64,000 nucleotides of DNA, taken from NCBI RefSeq assembly GCF_900186985.1, contig NZ_LT906447.1, positions 1,116,001 through 1,180,000 on the forward strand, read 5' to 3'. A model generated the notes under the pieces. That model was given only the letters and a program-made list of their open reading frames with translations, was not told where the DNA came from and made no database searches. The translations under genes were made by a program, and so were the position numbers. This document shows positions 11,031 through 20,449 of this stretch, piece by piece; within the stretch, counting starts at the first letter, position 1, and each line of letters starts with the position of its first letter. The DNA is from Staphylococcus piscifermentans. GTDB lineage: Bacteria > Bacillota > Bacilli > Staphylococcales > Staphylococcaceae.

Positions 11031-12572
11031 TTATTTAGTATGAAGAATTTGTTTGACTTCGTCTAATTCTCCGATCGTACGTGCACTTGGTTTTTGAGTT
11101 AATTTACTTACTACATAAGTGAAAATCACACTCATAATAAAACCAGGAATAATTTCATATAAACCAAATATTTCATTGATATCTGCTAATGGCTTAATGA
11201 ATACAATCCAAACAATAACTGTGGCTGCCCCAGCAATCATACCGCTGATTGCGCCAGCTCTTGTTAAGCCTTTCCAATACAATGAGAAAAGAACGAGTGG
11301 ACTGAATGCTGCTCCGAAGCCTGCCCAAGCGTTACCAACTAAGTTTAAAATAGTATCATTTGGAGTCCAAGCAATCCAGATTGCTACAAACGCAACTACC
11401 ATTACAGAAATACGACCTACAAGTACGAATTCTTTTTCATGCTTTTTAGTATTTGCCTTTTTACCACGAATTAATTTATAGAAATCTTCTGTCAATGAAC
11501 TAGAAGTTACAAGTAATTGAGAAGAAATCGTACTCATGATAGCAGCCAAAATTGCCGCAAGTAAGAAACCGCCAACTAATGGATGGAAAAGAACTTGACC
11601 CATGATGATAAATAACGTTTCAGGATCTTTGAGTGTAATATGATAAGCAGGTACGAATGCAATACCTGTCAACCCTACTAAACAGGCACCTGCAAGTCCG
11701 ATAATCATCCAAATAATCCCGACGCGACGTGCTTTAGGCAAGAGTTTAAATGATTTAATCGACATGAAACGCACGATGATGTGCGGCTGTCCAAAATATC
11801 CCAGTCCCCAAGAGAATAATGAAATAATACCTAACACCGTAGTACCTCGGAACAAATCTAAGTTAGTAGGCTTCATATCTGCAACTTGATGGAATGTGTC
11901 CCAACCATTCAATTTCAAGAGTGCAACTATAGGTACCATAACCATCGCGATTAACATGATGACACCTTGGAAGAAATCTGTAATTGAAACCGCTAAGTAA
12001 CCACCTAAGAAGGTATAGAAAATAACGATAACAGCTACCATAATTAAACCGTAACGATAGTTTAAACCAAATGCTGTTTCAAATAACTTTCCGCCTGAAA
12101 CAAATCCAGAGTGTGTATATAAAGTGAAGAAGATGACGATGATTGCACCAGAGATAATTTTAATAATATTAGAATGATCATCTAATCTATTTTTAAAGAA
12201 GTCCGGCAATGTAATAGCATCTCCTGCAAGTTCTGTATAAACACGCAATCTTGGAGCAACAATGAAGTAGTTTAAATACGCTCCCAAACTTAAACCAATT
12301 GTAATCCAAATGGCGGACAAGCCAGTAGAATACACAGAACCTGGTAAGCCCATAATCATCCAACCACTCATATCAGATGCACCTGCAGACAGGGCAGTGA
12401 TGTACGGTCCGATGTTACGTCCTCCTAACATGTATTCGCTCAGATTGCCTGTTGATTGCTTATAACCATAAATCCCGATGATTACAAGTATCAAGAAATA
12501 AACACCAATCATAATGTACGTTTGCCAGTCTGCATCAATTTGACTGCTTACTGAAGTACCTAAAATAAACAT
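11031..12572 (-). CDS. putP: Sodium/proline symporter
   Basis: High-affinity Na+-coupled proline uptake across the cytoplasmic membrane, used for osmoprotection and as a carbon or nitrogen source. The 513-residue protein belongs to the solute:sodium symporter family with about 13 membrane segments; [25 protein letters not shown] (split by the first helices, about residues 47-72) is the conserved sodium and proline binding region and [18 protein letters not shown] near 262 is the family signature. The start ATG follows AAAGGGGGA. It is convergent with fdh and divergent from gatC. A perfect palindrome lies between its promoter and its start codon. Confidence 0.95.
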   Translation of the reverse strand: MFILGTSVSSQIDADWQTYIMIGVYFLILVIIGIYGYKQSTGNLSEYMLGGRNIGPYITALSAGASDMSGWMIMGLPGSVYSTGLSAIWITIGLSLGAYLNYFIVAPRLRVYTELAGDAITLPDFFKNRLDDHSNIIKIISGAIIVIFFTLYTHSGFVSGGKLFETAFGLNYRYGLIMVAVIVIFYTFLGGYLAVSITDFFQGVIMLIAMVMVPIVALLKLNGWDTFHQVADMKPTNLDLFRGTTVLGIISLFSWGLGYFGQPHIIVRFMSIKSFKLLPKARRVGIIWMIIGLAGACLVGLTGIAFVPAYHITLKDPETLFIIMGQVLFHPLVGGFLLAAILAAIMSTISSQLLVTSSSLTEDFYKLIRGKKANTKKHEKEFVLVGRISVMVVAFVAIWIAWTPNDTILNLVGNAWAGFGAAFSPLVLFSLYWKGLTRAGAISGMIAGAATVIVWIVFIKPLADINEIFGLYEIIPGFIMSVIFTYVVSKLTQKPSARTIGELDEVKQILHTK

Positions 12573-12592
12573 CGTGGTTTCCCCCTTTTCTC

Positions 12593-12623
12593 ATTGAAAT
12601 TTCAATGTATACGCATTATTATA
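12593..12623 (-). promoter_or_regulatory. putP promoter -10 and operator-like palindrome
   Basis: Reading the minus strand, a TATAAT (plus-strand 12618-12623) precedes a perfect 14-base palindrome ATTGAAATTTCAAT (12593-12606) that would cover about +5 to +18 of the transcript. No convincing -35 is seen. The position suits a repressor or a leader element. The binding protein is unknown. Confidence 0.45.
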
Positions 12624-13029
12624 CAATAATTCTGAAAAATGGGGTATAAAAATTTTAAATGTTGTGAAAATTTTTAAAGGCGTGATGACAGTTAGTGAAG
12701 CGCTTACATATTTTGTGTAAAAGCAAAAATTCCAATCGTTATAATCAGTATTTTTATAATTTTGAATGTATAAAATTATAATAAGGTAATTCAAGTGTAT
12801 TTTCGGGATATATAAAAGCTTGCATTCGAACATGATTATGATTAAGTTAAAAGGGACGAAGTTACTGATATTATGGTTTTGAAAGCTAAAAACTTTAGAT
12901 TTTCAACCAGTTTTTTGATACAATTTAGTGATGAAGTATTATTAAGGAGGAGCAAGACTGTTATTAAAATATAATCAAACGATTACAAGTATATCCAAAC
13001 ATATTTATAATTGAATTGAGGTGACAATG
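12607..13029. other. Intergenic region between putP and the tnpB element; probable displaced gatC promoter
   Basis: About 420 bases with no convincing protein gene. It is AT-rich. A TTTTTTGATACAAT sequence around 12911-12924 resembles a promoter -10 region oriented toward gatC and is followed at about 12950-12957 by a very strong AAGGAGGA ribosome-binding site that has no ATG behind it within reach (only a CTG at 12958, opening an 18-codon frame). I infer that this is the former upstream region of gatC, now cut off by the mobile element. The left end of the element lies somewhere between about 12960 and 13110. Confidence 0.4.
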
Positions 13030-13194
13030 ATGTATAAGACTAAAGACATAATTGTAAAATTAGGCAGTGCTATTTCCAACCCGTCTAATCGTAAATATAC
13101 AGCATACAGTCGGGTTGCGAGCCCTTCGCAACCTGATGTATTACAGAATCAATTTGAAATTTTAACACATCACCGTAACTATCCATACTTTTAG
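13030..13194 (+). CDS. Possible 54-residue ORF in front of tnpB
   Basis: An open frame of 54 codons starting MYKTKDIIVKL with a good GAGGTG box at 13018-13023 and ATG ATG at 13027-13032. It runs through the subterminal hairpin of the mobile element, which encodes its residues 28-35. I recognise no family. It may be a chimera of chromosomal sequence and the left end of the insertion, or a chance ORF behind a real ribosome-binding site. No signal peptide or membrane segment is visible. Confidence 0.25.
   Translation: MYKTKDIIVKLGSAISNPSNRKYTAYSRVASPSQPDVLQNQFEILTHHRNYPYF
13113..13133. repeat. Subterminal hairpin of the left end of the IS element
   Basis: Perfect 8-bp stem GGTTGCGA (13113-13120) / TCGCAACC (13126-13133) with a 5-base loop GCCCT. 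Hairpins like this near each end are what single-strand Y1 transposases recognise in this family. Confidence 0.55.
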
Positions 13195-13242
13195 CGGTTG
13201 TATTTATGATTTTTGTCAATTGAAAAAAGAGGGTGGCAAAAT

Positions 13243-14351
13243 ATGCTGAGAGCGTATAGAACCGAAATCGATCCTTCTTTTGAACAACGACAAACCATCA
13301 ACCAAACTATCGGCACATGCCGTTGGATTTACAACAAATTTATCGAGACTAACCAAAATTTCCATAAAACTGGACAATCATACATGAACGGTTTTGCCTT
13401 CAGCAAATGGATGAACAATGTATATCTTCCCAATAATCCTAATAAACATTGGATTAAACAAAGTGCCAGCAAAGCCGTCAAACAATCTATTATGAATGCA
13501 CATCGTGCTTATCAGACATTTTTCAAAAACAAAAAAGGATATCCGAAGTTTAAAAAGAAATCAGGCATTGGAAGCTATTATTTGATCGGTACCATCCATG
13601 TCCAACGGCATCGCATCCGATTACCGAAGCTGGGATGGATTCAATTAAAAGAAAAAGGTTACATTCCAACAAATAATATAAAATCGGCAACTGTTATCAG
13701 AGAATTCGATCGTTATTATGTATCTGTACTGATTGATTGTGAACCATCCCCCCTCTTTAAACCGAAGCAAACAGAGGGCATCGGTATTGATTTGGGGTTG
13801 AAAGAAGCTGTATTCACACCTTCCGGTGTGAAAATCAGAAGCTTCAAAACGAATCAAACTATTGTTAGACTTGATAAATCTTTGAAACGACAGCAGCGAA
13901 AATTATCCAGAAAGAAAAAAGGGTCTCATAATTGGTATAAACAATTGTTGAAAGTACAAAGATTATACCGACGTATTAAAAACAAAAAAGAAATATCAAA
14001 CGCAAAGGCATACTCTCTATTGTTCGCACAAATCCGCAATTTATTACGATTGAAAATTTAAACATCAAAGGCATGATGAGAAGCAAAAGATTGGCCAATA
14101 GTTTTCAACAGATTGGACTAGGTAACATTGTTGACTGGTTTAAAATCAAATGTCAAGATTATGGTATTGAATTGCGCCAAGTCGACAGATTTTATCCATC
14201 CAGTCAAATATGTTCTGATTGCGGACATACACAACCCATGCCTTTGAATCAAAGAACGTATCATTGTCATCATTGCGGAATGATTAAAGACAGAGATATC
14301 AATGCCAGTATTAATTTAAAACAAGCAACAGATTACACCGTGATAGTGTAA
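13243..14351 (+). pseudogene. tnpB: tnpB (IS605 OrfB), frameshifted RNA-guided nuclease gene
   Basis: TnpB proteins are RNA-guided RuvC nucleases of IS200/IS605 elements. The gene begins at ATG 13243 after GAGGGTGG; the first frame ends at 14061, while the rest continues in the -1 frame to 14351. Together they give a normal length of about 369 residues. Present in frame one: N-terminal LRAYRTEIDP, helix-turn-helix, and the first RuvC aspartate in GIDLGLKEAV. In frame two: the RuvC glutamate in ITIENLNIKG, the zinc ribbon CSDCGHTQ...YHCHHCG and the last aspartate in KDRDINASIN. All catalytic residues survive, so the frameshift between about 13985 and 14040 is probably recent. A programmed shift at the A6 run near 13984 is possible but less likely. 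Confidence 0.85.
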
Positions 14352-14523
14352 TAAAATAACGAAAGGAAAACTGCTGAAAGGTTATCACACAATTTAAATG
14401 TATTTATAAAGTTTCAAACTACGGTGGGCTACATCGGAAGTAACGCTCTGGGAGAGGTTCATAGACCTGATTTCAAATGGAATCAACCTCGTTGAAAAGA
14501 GAAATTCTCTAATGACATTTGAA
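14352..14523 (+). ncRNA. Probable omega-RNA / right-end region of the IS element
   Basis: About 170 structured, non-coding bases after tnpB. In the family the guide RNA is transcribed from the 3' part of tnpB through the right end, with the guide taken from flanking DNA. The region contains short complementary segments (for example CAACCTCGTTG-like pairing near 14485 and the AGAGA-AAT-TCTCT hairpin at 14498-14510). If the right end is near 14523, the guide would read into the gatC start. Assigned by position, not by sequence match. Confidence 0.4.
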
Positions 14524-14551
14524 TATGTTTTTAGCAGCAGGCAATTCATTA

Positions 14552-14854
14552 ATGGCTAGAGTATCACGTGAAGAAGTTGAACATATTGCAAATTTATCTA
14601 AACTTCATATTTCACCGGAAGAAACTACTGAAATGCAAGACACATTAGAAACTATTTTAAACTTTGCCCAACAAATTGATACAGCAGATACAAGTTCAGT
14701 TGAACCGACGTATCACGTATTAGATTTGCAAAATGTTTTAAGAGAGGACAAAGCAATCAAAGGCATTCCTCAAGAACTTGCACTTAAAAATGCAAAAGAA
14801 ACAGAAGATGGCCAATTTAAAGTACCATCAATCATCAGCGGGGAGGATGCGTAA
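14552..14854 (+). CDS. gatC: Aspartyl/glutamyl-tRNA amidotransferase subunit C
   Basis: Small stabilising subunit of the GatCAB complex that converts Glu-tRNA(Gln) to Gln-tRNA(Gln). The 100-residue protein begins [18 protein letters not shown] and ends with the conserved [10 protein letters not shown] segment. I chose ATG 14552 because the family starts there; ATG 14525 or TTG 14519 would add 9 or 11 unrelated residues. There is no good ribosome-binding site before 14552 (only a weak GCAGG), which is odd for an essential gene and fits disruption of its leader by the adjacent IS element. The stop overlaps the gatA start, so translation is coupled. Confidence 0.93.
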   Translation: MARVSREEVEHIANLSKLHISPEETTEMQDTLETILNFAQQIDTADTSSVEPTYHVLDLQNVLREDKAIKGIPQELALKNAKETEDGQFKVPSIISGEDA

Positions 14855-16311
14855 TGTCTATTCGTTATGAATCAGTTGAAAAATTAAGCGAAATGATTAA
14901 GAACAAAGAAATCAAACCTTCAGAAGTTGTCAAAGATATCTATGACGCTATTGAAGAAACTGATCCGACTATTCAATCATTTTTAGCATTAGATAAAGAA
15001 AATGCAGTTAAAAAAGCAGAAGAATTAGATGAATTGCAAGCGAAAGACCAAATGGAAGGCAAGTTATTCGGTATTCCTATGGGAATTAAAGATAACATTA
15101 TCACTGAAGGTCTTGAAACTACTTGTGCCAGCAAAATGCTGGAAGGGTTCGTTCCAATTTATGAATCTACTGTTATGAATAAATTGCATAATGAAAATGC
15201 CGTATTAATCGGTAAATTAAATATGGATGAATTCGCAATGGGCGGTTCAACTGAAACTTCTTATTACAAAAAGACAGTGAATCCATTTGACCACACAGCA
15301 GTACCAGGCGGTTCTTCAGGCGGTTCAGCAGCAGCGGTGGCAGCTGGTTTAGTGCCATTCAGCTTAGGTTCTGATACTGGCGGTTCTATCCGTCAACCAG
15401 CAGCTTATTGCGGTATTGTTGGTATGAAACCGACATATGGTCGTGTATCTCGTTTTGGTTTAGTTGCTTTCGCATCTTCATTAGACCAAATCGGACCTTT
15501 AACACGCAACGTTAAAGACAATGCGATTGTTTTAGAAACAATTGTAGGTGAAGATAAACACGATTCAACAAGTGCGCCTGTAGAAGATAATGATTTTACT
15601 TCAGATATCGGCAAAGATATCAGAGGTATGAAAATTGCATTGCCTAAAGAATATTTAGGTGAAGGTGTAAATGATGAAGTAAAAGAAGCAGTTCGAAATG
15701 CTGTTGAAATTTTAGAAGGGGAAGGCGCTATTGTTGAAGAAGTATCCTTACCAAATACAGGTTATGGTATTCCTTCTTATTATGTTATCGCATCTTCTGA
15801 AGCTTCATCTAACTTATCACGTTTTGATGGTATCCGTTATGGTTTCCATTCTAAAGAGGCGAAAACATTAGATGAATTATATAAATTATCTCGTAGCGAA
15901 GGATTCGGTAAAGAAGTTAAACGTCGTATCTTATTAGGTACTTTCGCATTAAGTTCTGGTTACTATGATGCTTACTACAAGAAATCTCAAAAAGTAAGAA
16001 CATTGATCCGTCAAGACTTTGAACGTGTCTTTGAAGACTATGATGTAGTAGTTGGACCTACAACACCTACACCAGCCTTCAATCTAGGCGAAGAAATCAA
16101 TGATCCGTTAACAATGTATGCAAACGATTTATTAACAACTCCAGTCAATCTTGCCGGCTTACCTGGTATCTCAGTACCTTGCGGCCAATCAAATGACAGA
16201 CCAATCGGATTGCAGTTTATCGGCAAACCATTCGATGAAAAAACACTTTACCGTGTTGCTTATCAATTCGAACAACAATATAACTTACATGACCAATATC
16301 AAAATTTATAA
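14854..16311 (+). CDS. gatA: Glutamyl-tRNA(Gln) amidotransferase subunit A
   Basis: Glutaminase subunit of GatCAB; releases ammonia from glutamine and channels it to GatB. It is a 485-residue amidase-signature enzyme with the Ser-cisSer-Lys triad visible: lysine 79 in [10 protein letters not shown], serine 154 in [10 protein letters not shown] and serine 178 in [12 protein letters not shown]. The ATG overlaps the gatC stop by one base. The gene is followed 16 bases later by gatB. The complex is essential in Firmicutes that lack glutaminyl-tRNA synthetase. Cytoplasmic. Confidence 0.98.
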   Translation: MSIRYESVEKLSEMIKNKEIKPSEVVKDIYDAIEETDPTIQSFLALDKENAVKKAEELDELQAKDQMEGKLFGIPMGIKDNIITEGLETTCASKMLEGFVPIYESTVMNKLHNENAVLIGKLNMDEFAMGGSTETSYYKKTVNPFDHTAVPGGSSGGSAAAVAAGLVPFSLGSDTGGSIRQPAAYCGIVGMKPTYGRVSRFGLVAFASSLDQIGPLTRNVKDNAIVLETIVGEDKHDSTSAPVEDNDFTSDIGKDIRGMKIALPKEYLGEGVNDEVKEAVRNAVEILEGEGAIVEEVSLPNTGYGIPSYYVIASSEASSNLSRFDGIRYGFHSKEAKTLDELYKLSRSEGFGKEVKRRILLGTFALSSGYYDAYYKKSQKVRTLIRQDFERVFEDYDVVVGPTTPTPAFNLGEEINDPLTMYANDLLTTPVNLAGLPGISVPCGQSNDRPIGLQFIGKPFDEKTLYRVAYQFEQQYNLHDQYQNL

Positions 16312-16327
16312 GGAGTGTTAAAGAATC

Positions 16328-17755
16328 ATGCATTTTGAAACAGTGATTGGACTTGAAGTCCATGTTGAGTTGAAAACAGACTCTAAAATGTTCTCTCCAT
16401 CACCTGCACATTTCGGAGCAGAACCTAACTCAAATACAAATGTAATCGACCTAGCATACCCAGGTGTCTTGCCAGTTGTAAACAGACGCGCTGTAGACTG
16501 GGCAATGCGTGCATCTATGGCTTTAAATATGGAAATTGCGACTGAATCTAAATTCGACCGTAAAAACTATTTCTATCCAGATAACCCGAAAGCGTATCAA
16601 ATTTCACAATTTGACCAACCAATCGGAGAACATGGTTACATTGATATCGAAGTAGACGGCGAAACAAAACGTATCGGTATTACACGTCTTCATATGGAAG
16701 AAGATGCTGGTAAATCAACACATAAAGACGGTTACTCATTAGTAGACTTGAACCGTCAAGGTACGCCATTAATTGAAATTGTTTCAGAACCAGATATCCG
16801 TTCACCTCAAGAGGCGTATGCTTACCTTGAAAAATTACGTTCAATTATCCAATATACAGGCGTTTCTGACTGTAAAATGGAAGAAGGTTCATTGCGTTGT
16901 GATGCCAATATTTCATTACGTCCGTATGGTCAAGAAGAATTCGGTACAAAAGCTGAATTGAAAAACTTGAACTCGTTCAACTATGTGCGTAAAGGTCTTG
17001 AATACGAAGAAAAACGCCAAGAAGAAGAACTATTGAACGGCGGAGAAGTATTGCAAGAAACACGTCGTTTCGATGAATCTACTGGTAAAACTATTTTGAT
17101 GCGCGTTAAAGAAGGATCAGATGATTACCGTTACTTCCCAGAACCAGATATCGTACCATTGTACGTAGATGAAGAGTGGAAAGAACGCGTTCGTCAAACG
17201 ATTCCAGAATTACCAGATGCACGTAAAGAAAAATACGTGAACGAATATGGCTTGCCTGCATACGATGCACACGTGTTGACTTTAACTAAAGAAATGTCCG
17301 ATTTCTTTGAAGGTGCAGTTGAAGCGGGTGCAGATGTAAAATTAACTTCTAACTGGTTAATGGGCGGTGTCAATGAGTACTTGAACAAAAACCAAGTTGA
17401 ACTTCAAGATACTAAATTAACACCTGAAAATCTTGCCGGTATGATTAAGTTAATTGAAGACGGCACAATGAGCAGTAAGATTGCGAAAAAAGTCTTCCCA
17501 GAATTAGCTGAAAATGGCGGCGACGCTAAACAAATTATGGAAGACAAAGGTTTAGTCCAAATCTCAGATGAGTCTGTATTATTAAACTTCGTAAACGAAG
17601 CATTAGATAATAACCCTCAATCTGTTGAAGACTTTAAAAACGGTAAAGGCCGTGCGAAAGGCTTCTTAGTTGGACAAATCATGAAAGCTTCTAAAGGACA
17701 AGCTAATCCGCAAATGGTTAATAAATTATTACAACAAGAGTTAGATAAACGCTGA
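16328..17755 (+). CDS. gatB: Aspartyl/glutamyl-tRNA amidotransferase subunit B
   Basis: Kinase and tRNA-binding subunit of GatCAB: it phosphorylates the tRNA-bound glutamate and accepts ammonia from GatA. The 475-residue length is normal. It starts [15 protein letters not shown], has the metal and active-site segment [14 protein letters not shown] near residue 120-133 and [19 protein letters not shown], and ends in the helical tail and YqeY-like domain that holds tRNA. ATG follows AAGGAGTG. Last gene of the operon, closed by a 14-bp-stem terminator. Confidence 0.98.
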   Translation: MHFETVIGLEVHVELKTDSKMFSPSPAHFGAEPNSNTNVIDLAYPGVLPVVNRRAVDWAMRASMALNMEIATESKFDRKNYFYPDNPKAYQISQFDQPIGEHGYIDIEVDGETKRIGITRLHMEEDAGKSTHKDGYSLVDLNRQGTPLIEIVSEPDIRSPQEAYAYLEKLRSIIQYTGVSDCKMEEGSLRCDANISLRPYGQEEFGTKAELKNLNSFNYVRKGLEYEEKRQEEELLNGGEVLQETRRFDESTGKTILMRVKEGSDDYRYFPEPDIVPLYVDEEWKERVRQTIPELPDARKEKYVNEYGLPAYDAHVLTLTKEMSDFFEGAVEAGADVKLTSNWLMGGVNEYLNKNQVELQDTKLTPENLAGMIKLIEDGTMSSKIAKKVFPELAENGGDAKQIMEDKGLVQISDESVLLNFVNEALDNNPQSVEDFKNGKGRAKGFLVGQIMKASKGQANPQMVNKLLQQELDKR

Positions 17756-17771
17756 GTCTGACTTTAAAAAT

Positions 17772-17820
17772 AATCCTGTTATCAAGTATGTTGAAAGACA
17801 ATTGATAACAGGATTTTTTG
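17772..17820 (+). terminator. Terminator of the gatCAB operon
   Basis: Perfect 14-bp stem AATCCTGTTATCAA (17772-17785) / TTGATAACAGGATT (17802-17815) and a T run. An apparent upstream extension of the following gene starts inside this hairpin and is therefore not real. Confidence 0.9.
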
Positions 17821-17978
17821 TTTTTTTATTAAGAGAGATGATTGAGTGGATTTTTTGGAGTAATTTTAGACGAGCTTGGTTTTTAAAAGTTTATTTGTCA
17901 AATCCAGCCATTAATACTTTTAACTCTCAAGGAAATCATATAAAATTGAATGTGAGTAAAAATGATGAGGGATTATTT

Positions 17979-18884
17979 ATGAGAAAACGCGCAAGAATTA
18001 TTTATAATCCGACTTCAGGTAAGGAATTGTTTAAACGGATGCTGCCTGAAGTTTTGGTAAAAATGGAAAAAGCAGGTTTTGAAACAAGTGCATATGCTAC
18101 ACAAAAAGCTGGAGATGCTACAATAGAAGCCAAACGCGCTTTACATGAAGACTATGAAATGTTAGTGGTCGCTGGCGGTGACGGCACATTGAACGAAGTC
18201 GTGAATGGTGTTGCCGAACATCCTAACCGCCCTAAGATTGGTGTTATTCCGATGGGGACAGTAAATGATTTTGGGCGCGCACTTCATTTGCCGACCGATA
18301 TTCTGAAGGCTGTAGATGTCATTACAGAAGGTCATACTGTAAAAGTAGATATTGGTAAGATGAATAGCCGTTATTTCATCAACTTAGCAGCAGGAGGACG
18401 CATTACGGAAGTTTCTTATGAGACTTCGAGTAAGTTGAAAACTTTTGTAGGTCCGTTTGCTTACTACATTAAAGGCATGGAAATGCTGCCGCAAATGAAA
18501 AATATTGATGTTCGTATTGAATACGATGGCAAAGTATTCCAAGGCGAAATCTTATTATTCTTGTTAGGCCTGACAAATTCAATGGCTGGTTTTGAAAAAT
18601 TAGTGCCAGATGCTCGTCTAGATGATGGATATTTTACTTTAATTATTGTAGAGAAAGCTAATCTGGCAGAATTAGGTCACATTATGACATTGGCTTCAAG
18701 AGGGGAACATATTAAACATCCGAAAGTGACTTATGAAAAGGCCAAATCTGTTAATGTTTCTTCTTTTGAACAAATGCCCCTTAATGTGGACGGTGAATAC
18801 GGTGGCCAATTGCCTGCCAATTTCTTGAATTTGAAACAGCATATTGAGGTATATACACCTAAAGATGTAAAAATACTGAATTAA
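17979..18884 (+). CDS. dgkB: Diacylglycerol kinase
   Basis: Soluble lipid kinase that phosphorylates diacylglycerol left over from lipoteichoic acid synthesis, returning it to phospholipid synthesis as phosphatidic acid. The 301-residue protein has the DAGK catalytic motif AGGDGTLNEV at residues 65-74, GVIPMGTVNDFGRALHLP near 85-102, and the second-domain motif NLAAGGRI. ATG 17979 follows GAGGG by 7 bases and gives the family N terminus MRKRARIIYNPTSG; the frame is open further upstream but only into the gatB terminator. Likely a single-gene unit. Confidence 0.95.
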   Translation: MRKRARIIYNPTSGKELFKRMLPEVLVKMEKAGFETSAYATQKAGDATIEAKRALHEDYEMLVVAGGDGTLNEVVNGVAEHPNRPKIGVIPMGTVNDFGRALHLPTDILKAVDVITEGHTVKVDIGKMNSRYFINLAAGGRITEVSYETSSKLKTFVGPFAYYIKGMEMLPQMKNIDVRIEYDGKVFQGEILLFLLGLTNSMAGFEKLVPDARLDDGYFTLIIVEKANLAELGHIMTLASRGEHIKHPKVTYEKAKSVNVSSFEQMPLNVDGEYGGQLPANFLNLKQHIEVYTPKDVKILN

Positions 18885-18905
18885 TTGATCAAGATTGATA
18901 ATCAA

Positions 18906-18942
18906 AGGTTAGGAAGGAATATGCCACTCCTGACCTTTTTTC
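18906..18942 (+). terminator. Terminator after dgkB
   Basis: Stem AGGTTAGGA (18906-18914) / TCCTGACCT (18928-18936) with one T-G pair and a T run. It lies just before the rlmCD ribosome-binding site. Confidence 0.75.
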
Positions 18943-18957
18943 TATGGAGGTAAGAAA

Positions 18958-20319
18958 GTGGAAGCGTTAAAGAAAAATGAAGTAAGAAAAGGGCGTGTTA
19001 TCGACCTGACTCATGAAGGACATGGAGTAGTGAAAATTGATAGATATCCCGTCTTTATTCCCCAAGCATTAACGGGTGAAGAAATCGAATATAAGTTGAT
19101 TAAAGTCAATAAGAACTTTGCGATTGGAAAATTATTGCAGATTTTTGAAGACAGTCCTGAACGTGTAGAGCCTCCTTGTGTTTATTATTATAAATGCGGT
19201 GGATGCCAGTTGCAGCACCTTGCCTATGATGCTCAACTTGAAATGAAGCGCAATCAAGTCGTTAATCTTTTCCATAGAAGAGGGAAGTATACCGATACTG
19301 TAATTAACGAAACAATCGGCATGAAGAATCCTTGGTATTATCGTAATAAGTCTCAAATCCCTGTCGGCAAAAATAAAGCTGGCAAAGCCGTTATGGGATT
19401 CTATAGACAGCGCAGTCACGATATTATTGACATGGACGAGTGTATCATTCAAGACAGTGTGCAAAATCGCTTGATGGTTATGATTAAAGATTTGCTCAAC
19501 CAACATAAGGTTTCAATTTATAATGAAAAATCAAAAGAGGGATTGTTGCGTCACGTTATTATCCGCGTAGGACATGTCTCACGTGAGGTAATGGTCGTTT
19601 TTGTTACGAATGGGAAGAAATTCAAACAAGCGCCAGCTATAATTGAGAAGTTGGTTGAAGCGGTGCCAAATATAAAAAGTGTGATTCAAAATATTAATGA
19701 ATCCCATTCAAATGTGATTATGGGTCGAAACTCTCAAACGCTTTATGGCAAGGATGAAATTATAGATGATTTAGATTCCGTAGCCTTTAAAATCAGTGAT
19801 CAATCATTTTATCAAATTAATTCAGAACAAACGGTTAAATTATATAATAAAGCTTTGGAGTATGCACAATTGAATGGCAATGAAACAGTGTTGGATACTT
19901 ATTGCGGTATTGGAACAATAGGTTTATATATGGCTGAAAAAGCTCAACATGTTTATGGAGTGGAAGTAGTACCTGCAGCTATCAAGGACGCTCAACAAAA
20001 TGCTGAGTTAAATGGTTATGACAATACGACCTTTGTGTGCGGAAAAGCAGAAGATGTGATTATGCAATGGAAAGCAGATGGAATTCAACCGGATGTGGTA
20101 ATGGTGGATCCTCCCCGTAAAGGTTGCGATGAACAATTCTTAAAAACATTATTAGAATTGAACCCTAAGCGTATCGTTTATATTTCTTGCAATCCTTCTA
20201 CTCAACAAAGGGATGCTGGTATTTTAACAGAACAATATCAATTGAAAGAAATTACTCCTGTGGATATGTTCCCGCAAACTACACATATCGAAACGGTCGC
20301 ATTATTCGAAAGAAAATAA
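18958..20319 (+). CDS. rlmCD: 23S rRNA (uracil-5-)-methyltransferase RlmCD (RumA/YefA type)
   Basis: SAM-dependent methylation of uracils in 23S rRNA; in Bacillus one enzyme of this type makes both U747 and U1939. The 453-residue protein has an N-terminal TRAM domain (1-60), iron-sulfur cysteines C74, C80 and C83 in PPCVYYYKCGGCQLQH plus C162, a SAM site DTYCGIGTIGLYMA near 311-324 and the catalytic cysteine in YISCNPST near 411. The GTG start follows GGAGG (18946-18950) by 7 bases and no ATG fits. Cytoplasmic, acts on the ribosome being built. Confidence 0.93.
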   Translation: MEALKKNEVRKGRVIDLTHEGHGVVKIDRYPVFIPQALTGEEIEYKLIKVNKNFAIGKLLQIFEDSPERVEPPCVYYYKCGGCQLQHLAYDAQLEMKRNQVVNLFHRRGKYTDTVINETIGMKNPWYYRNKSQIPVGKNKAGKAVMGFYRQRSHDIIDMDECIIQDSVQNRLMVMIKDLLNQHKVSIYNEKSKEGLLRHVIIRVGHVSREVMVVFVTNGKKFKQAPAIIEKLVEAVPNIKSVIQNINESHSNVIMGRNSQTLYGKDEIIDDLDSVAFKISDQSFYQINSEQTVKLYNKALEYAQLNGNETVLDTYCGIGTIGLYMAEKAQHVYGVEVVPAAIKDAQQNAELNGYDNTTFVCGKAEDVIMQWKADGIQPDVVMVDPPRKGCDEQFLKTLLELNPKRIVYISCNPSTQQRDAGILTEQYQLKEITPVDMFPQTTHIETVALFERK

Positions 20320-20346
20320 GGTTGAGGTTATAGGTAGGAAATTATA

Positions 20347-20376
20347 ACGGACAAGATGATTGCAATCTTGTCCGAT
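20347..20376 (+). terminator. Hairpin after rlmCD
   Basis: Perfect 10-bp stem CGGACAAGAT (20348-20357) / ATCTTGTCCG (20365-20374). The following sequence is ATATAT rather than a T run, so it is a weaker intrinsic terminator or an end-protecting hairpin. Confidence 0.5.
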
Positions 20377-20403
20377 ATATCTATTCTGCTCCGCTCCCCA
20401 AAA

Positions 20404-20444
20404 TAAAAAGAGGGCGAACTTTAAAAGTTCAGCCCTCAAAATAT
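20404..20444 (-). terminator. Terminator of the KGG stress-protein gene
   Basis: Stem GAGGGCGAAC (20410-20419) / GTTCAGCCCTC (20427-20437, one bulged A); on the minus strand it is followed by CTTTTTATTT. Confidence 0.7.
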
Positions 20445-20449
20445 TTCAA

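Larger units (their letters stand above)
13105..14523 (+). mobile_element. IS200/IS605-type element carrying only tnpB (degraded), ends approximate
   Basis: A tnpB gene of the IS605 OrfB type without any tnpA Y1 transposase, flanked on the left by an imperfectly placed subterminal hairpin (13113-13133) and on the right by about 170 bases of structured non-coding sequence ending near an AGAGA-AAT-TCTCT hairpin (14498-14510). Such elements make no target duplication, so the exact ends cannot be read from repeats; the true boundaries could be anywhere from about 12960 to 13110 and 14511 to 14550. It interrupts the otherwise conserved putP-gatC junction. Mobility would need a TnpA supplied from elsewhere. 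Confidence 0.6.

Noticed and set aside
13984..13989. Programmed -1 frameshifting to produce full TnpB
   Set aside because: The A6 run is in a suitable region, but the heptamer is not the classic A-AAA-AAG in the right phase and TnpB proteins are not known to need frameshifting; a mutation is more likely.
14352..14551. T-box or other riboswitch before gatC
   Set aside because: No T-box core or specifier-loop arrangement is visible, and the region is better explained as the right end of the IS element.
17802..17978. N-terminal extension of dgkB
   Set aside because: It begins within the gatCAB terminator hairpin, and the family N terminus starts at 17979.
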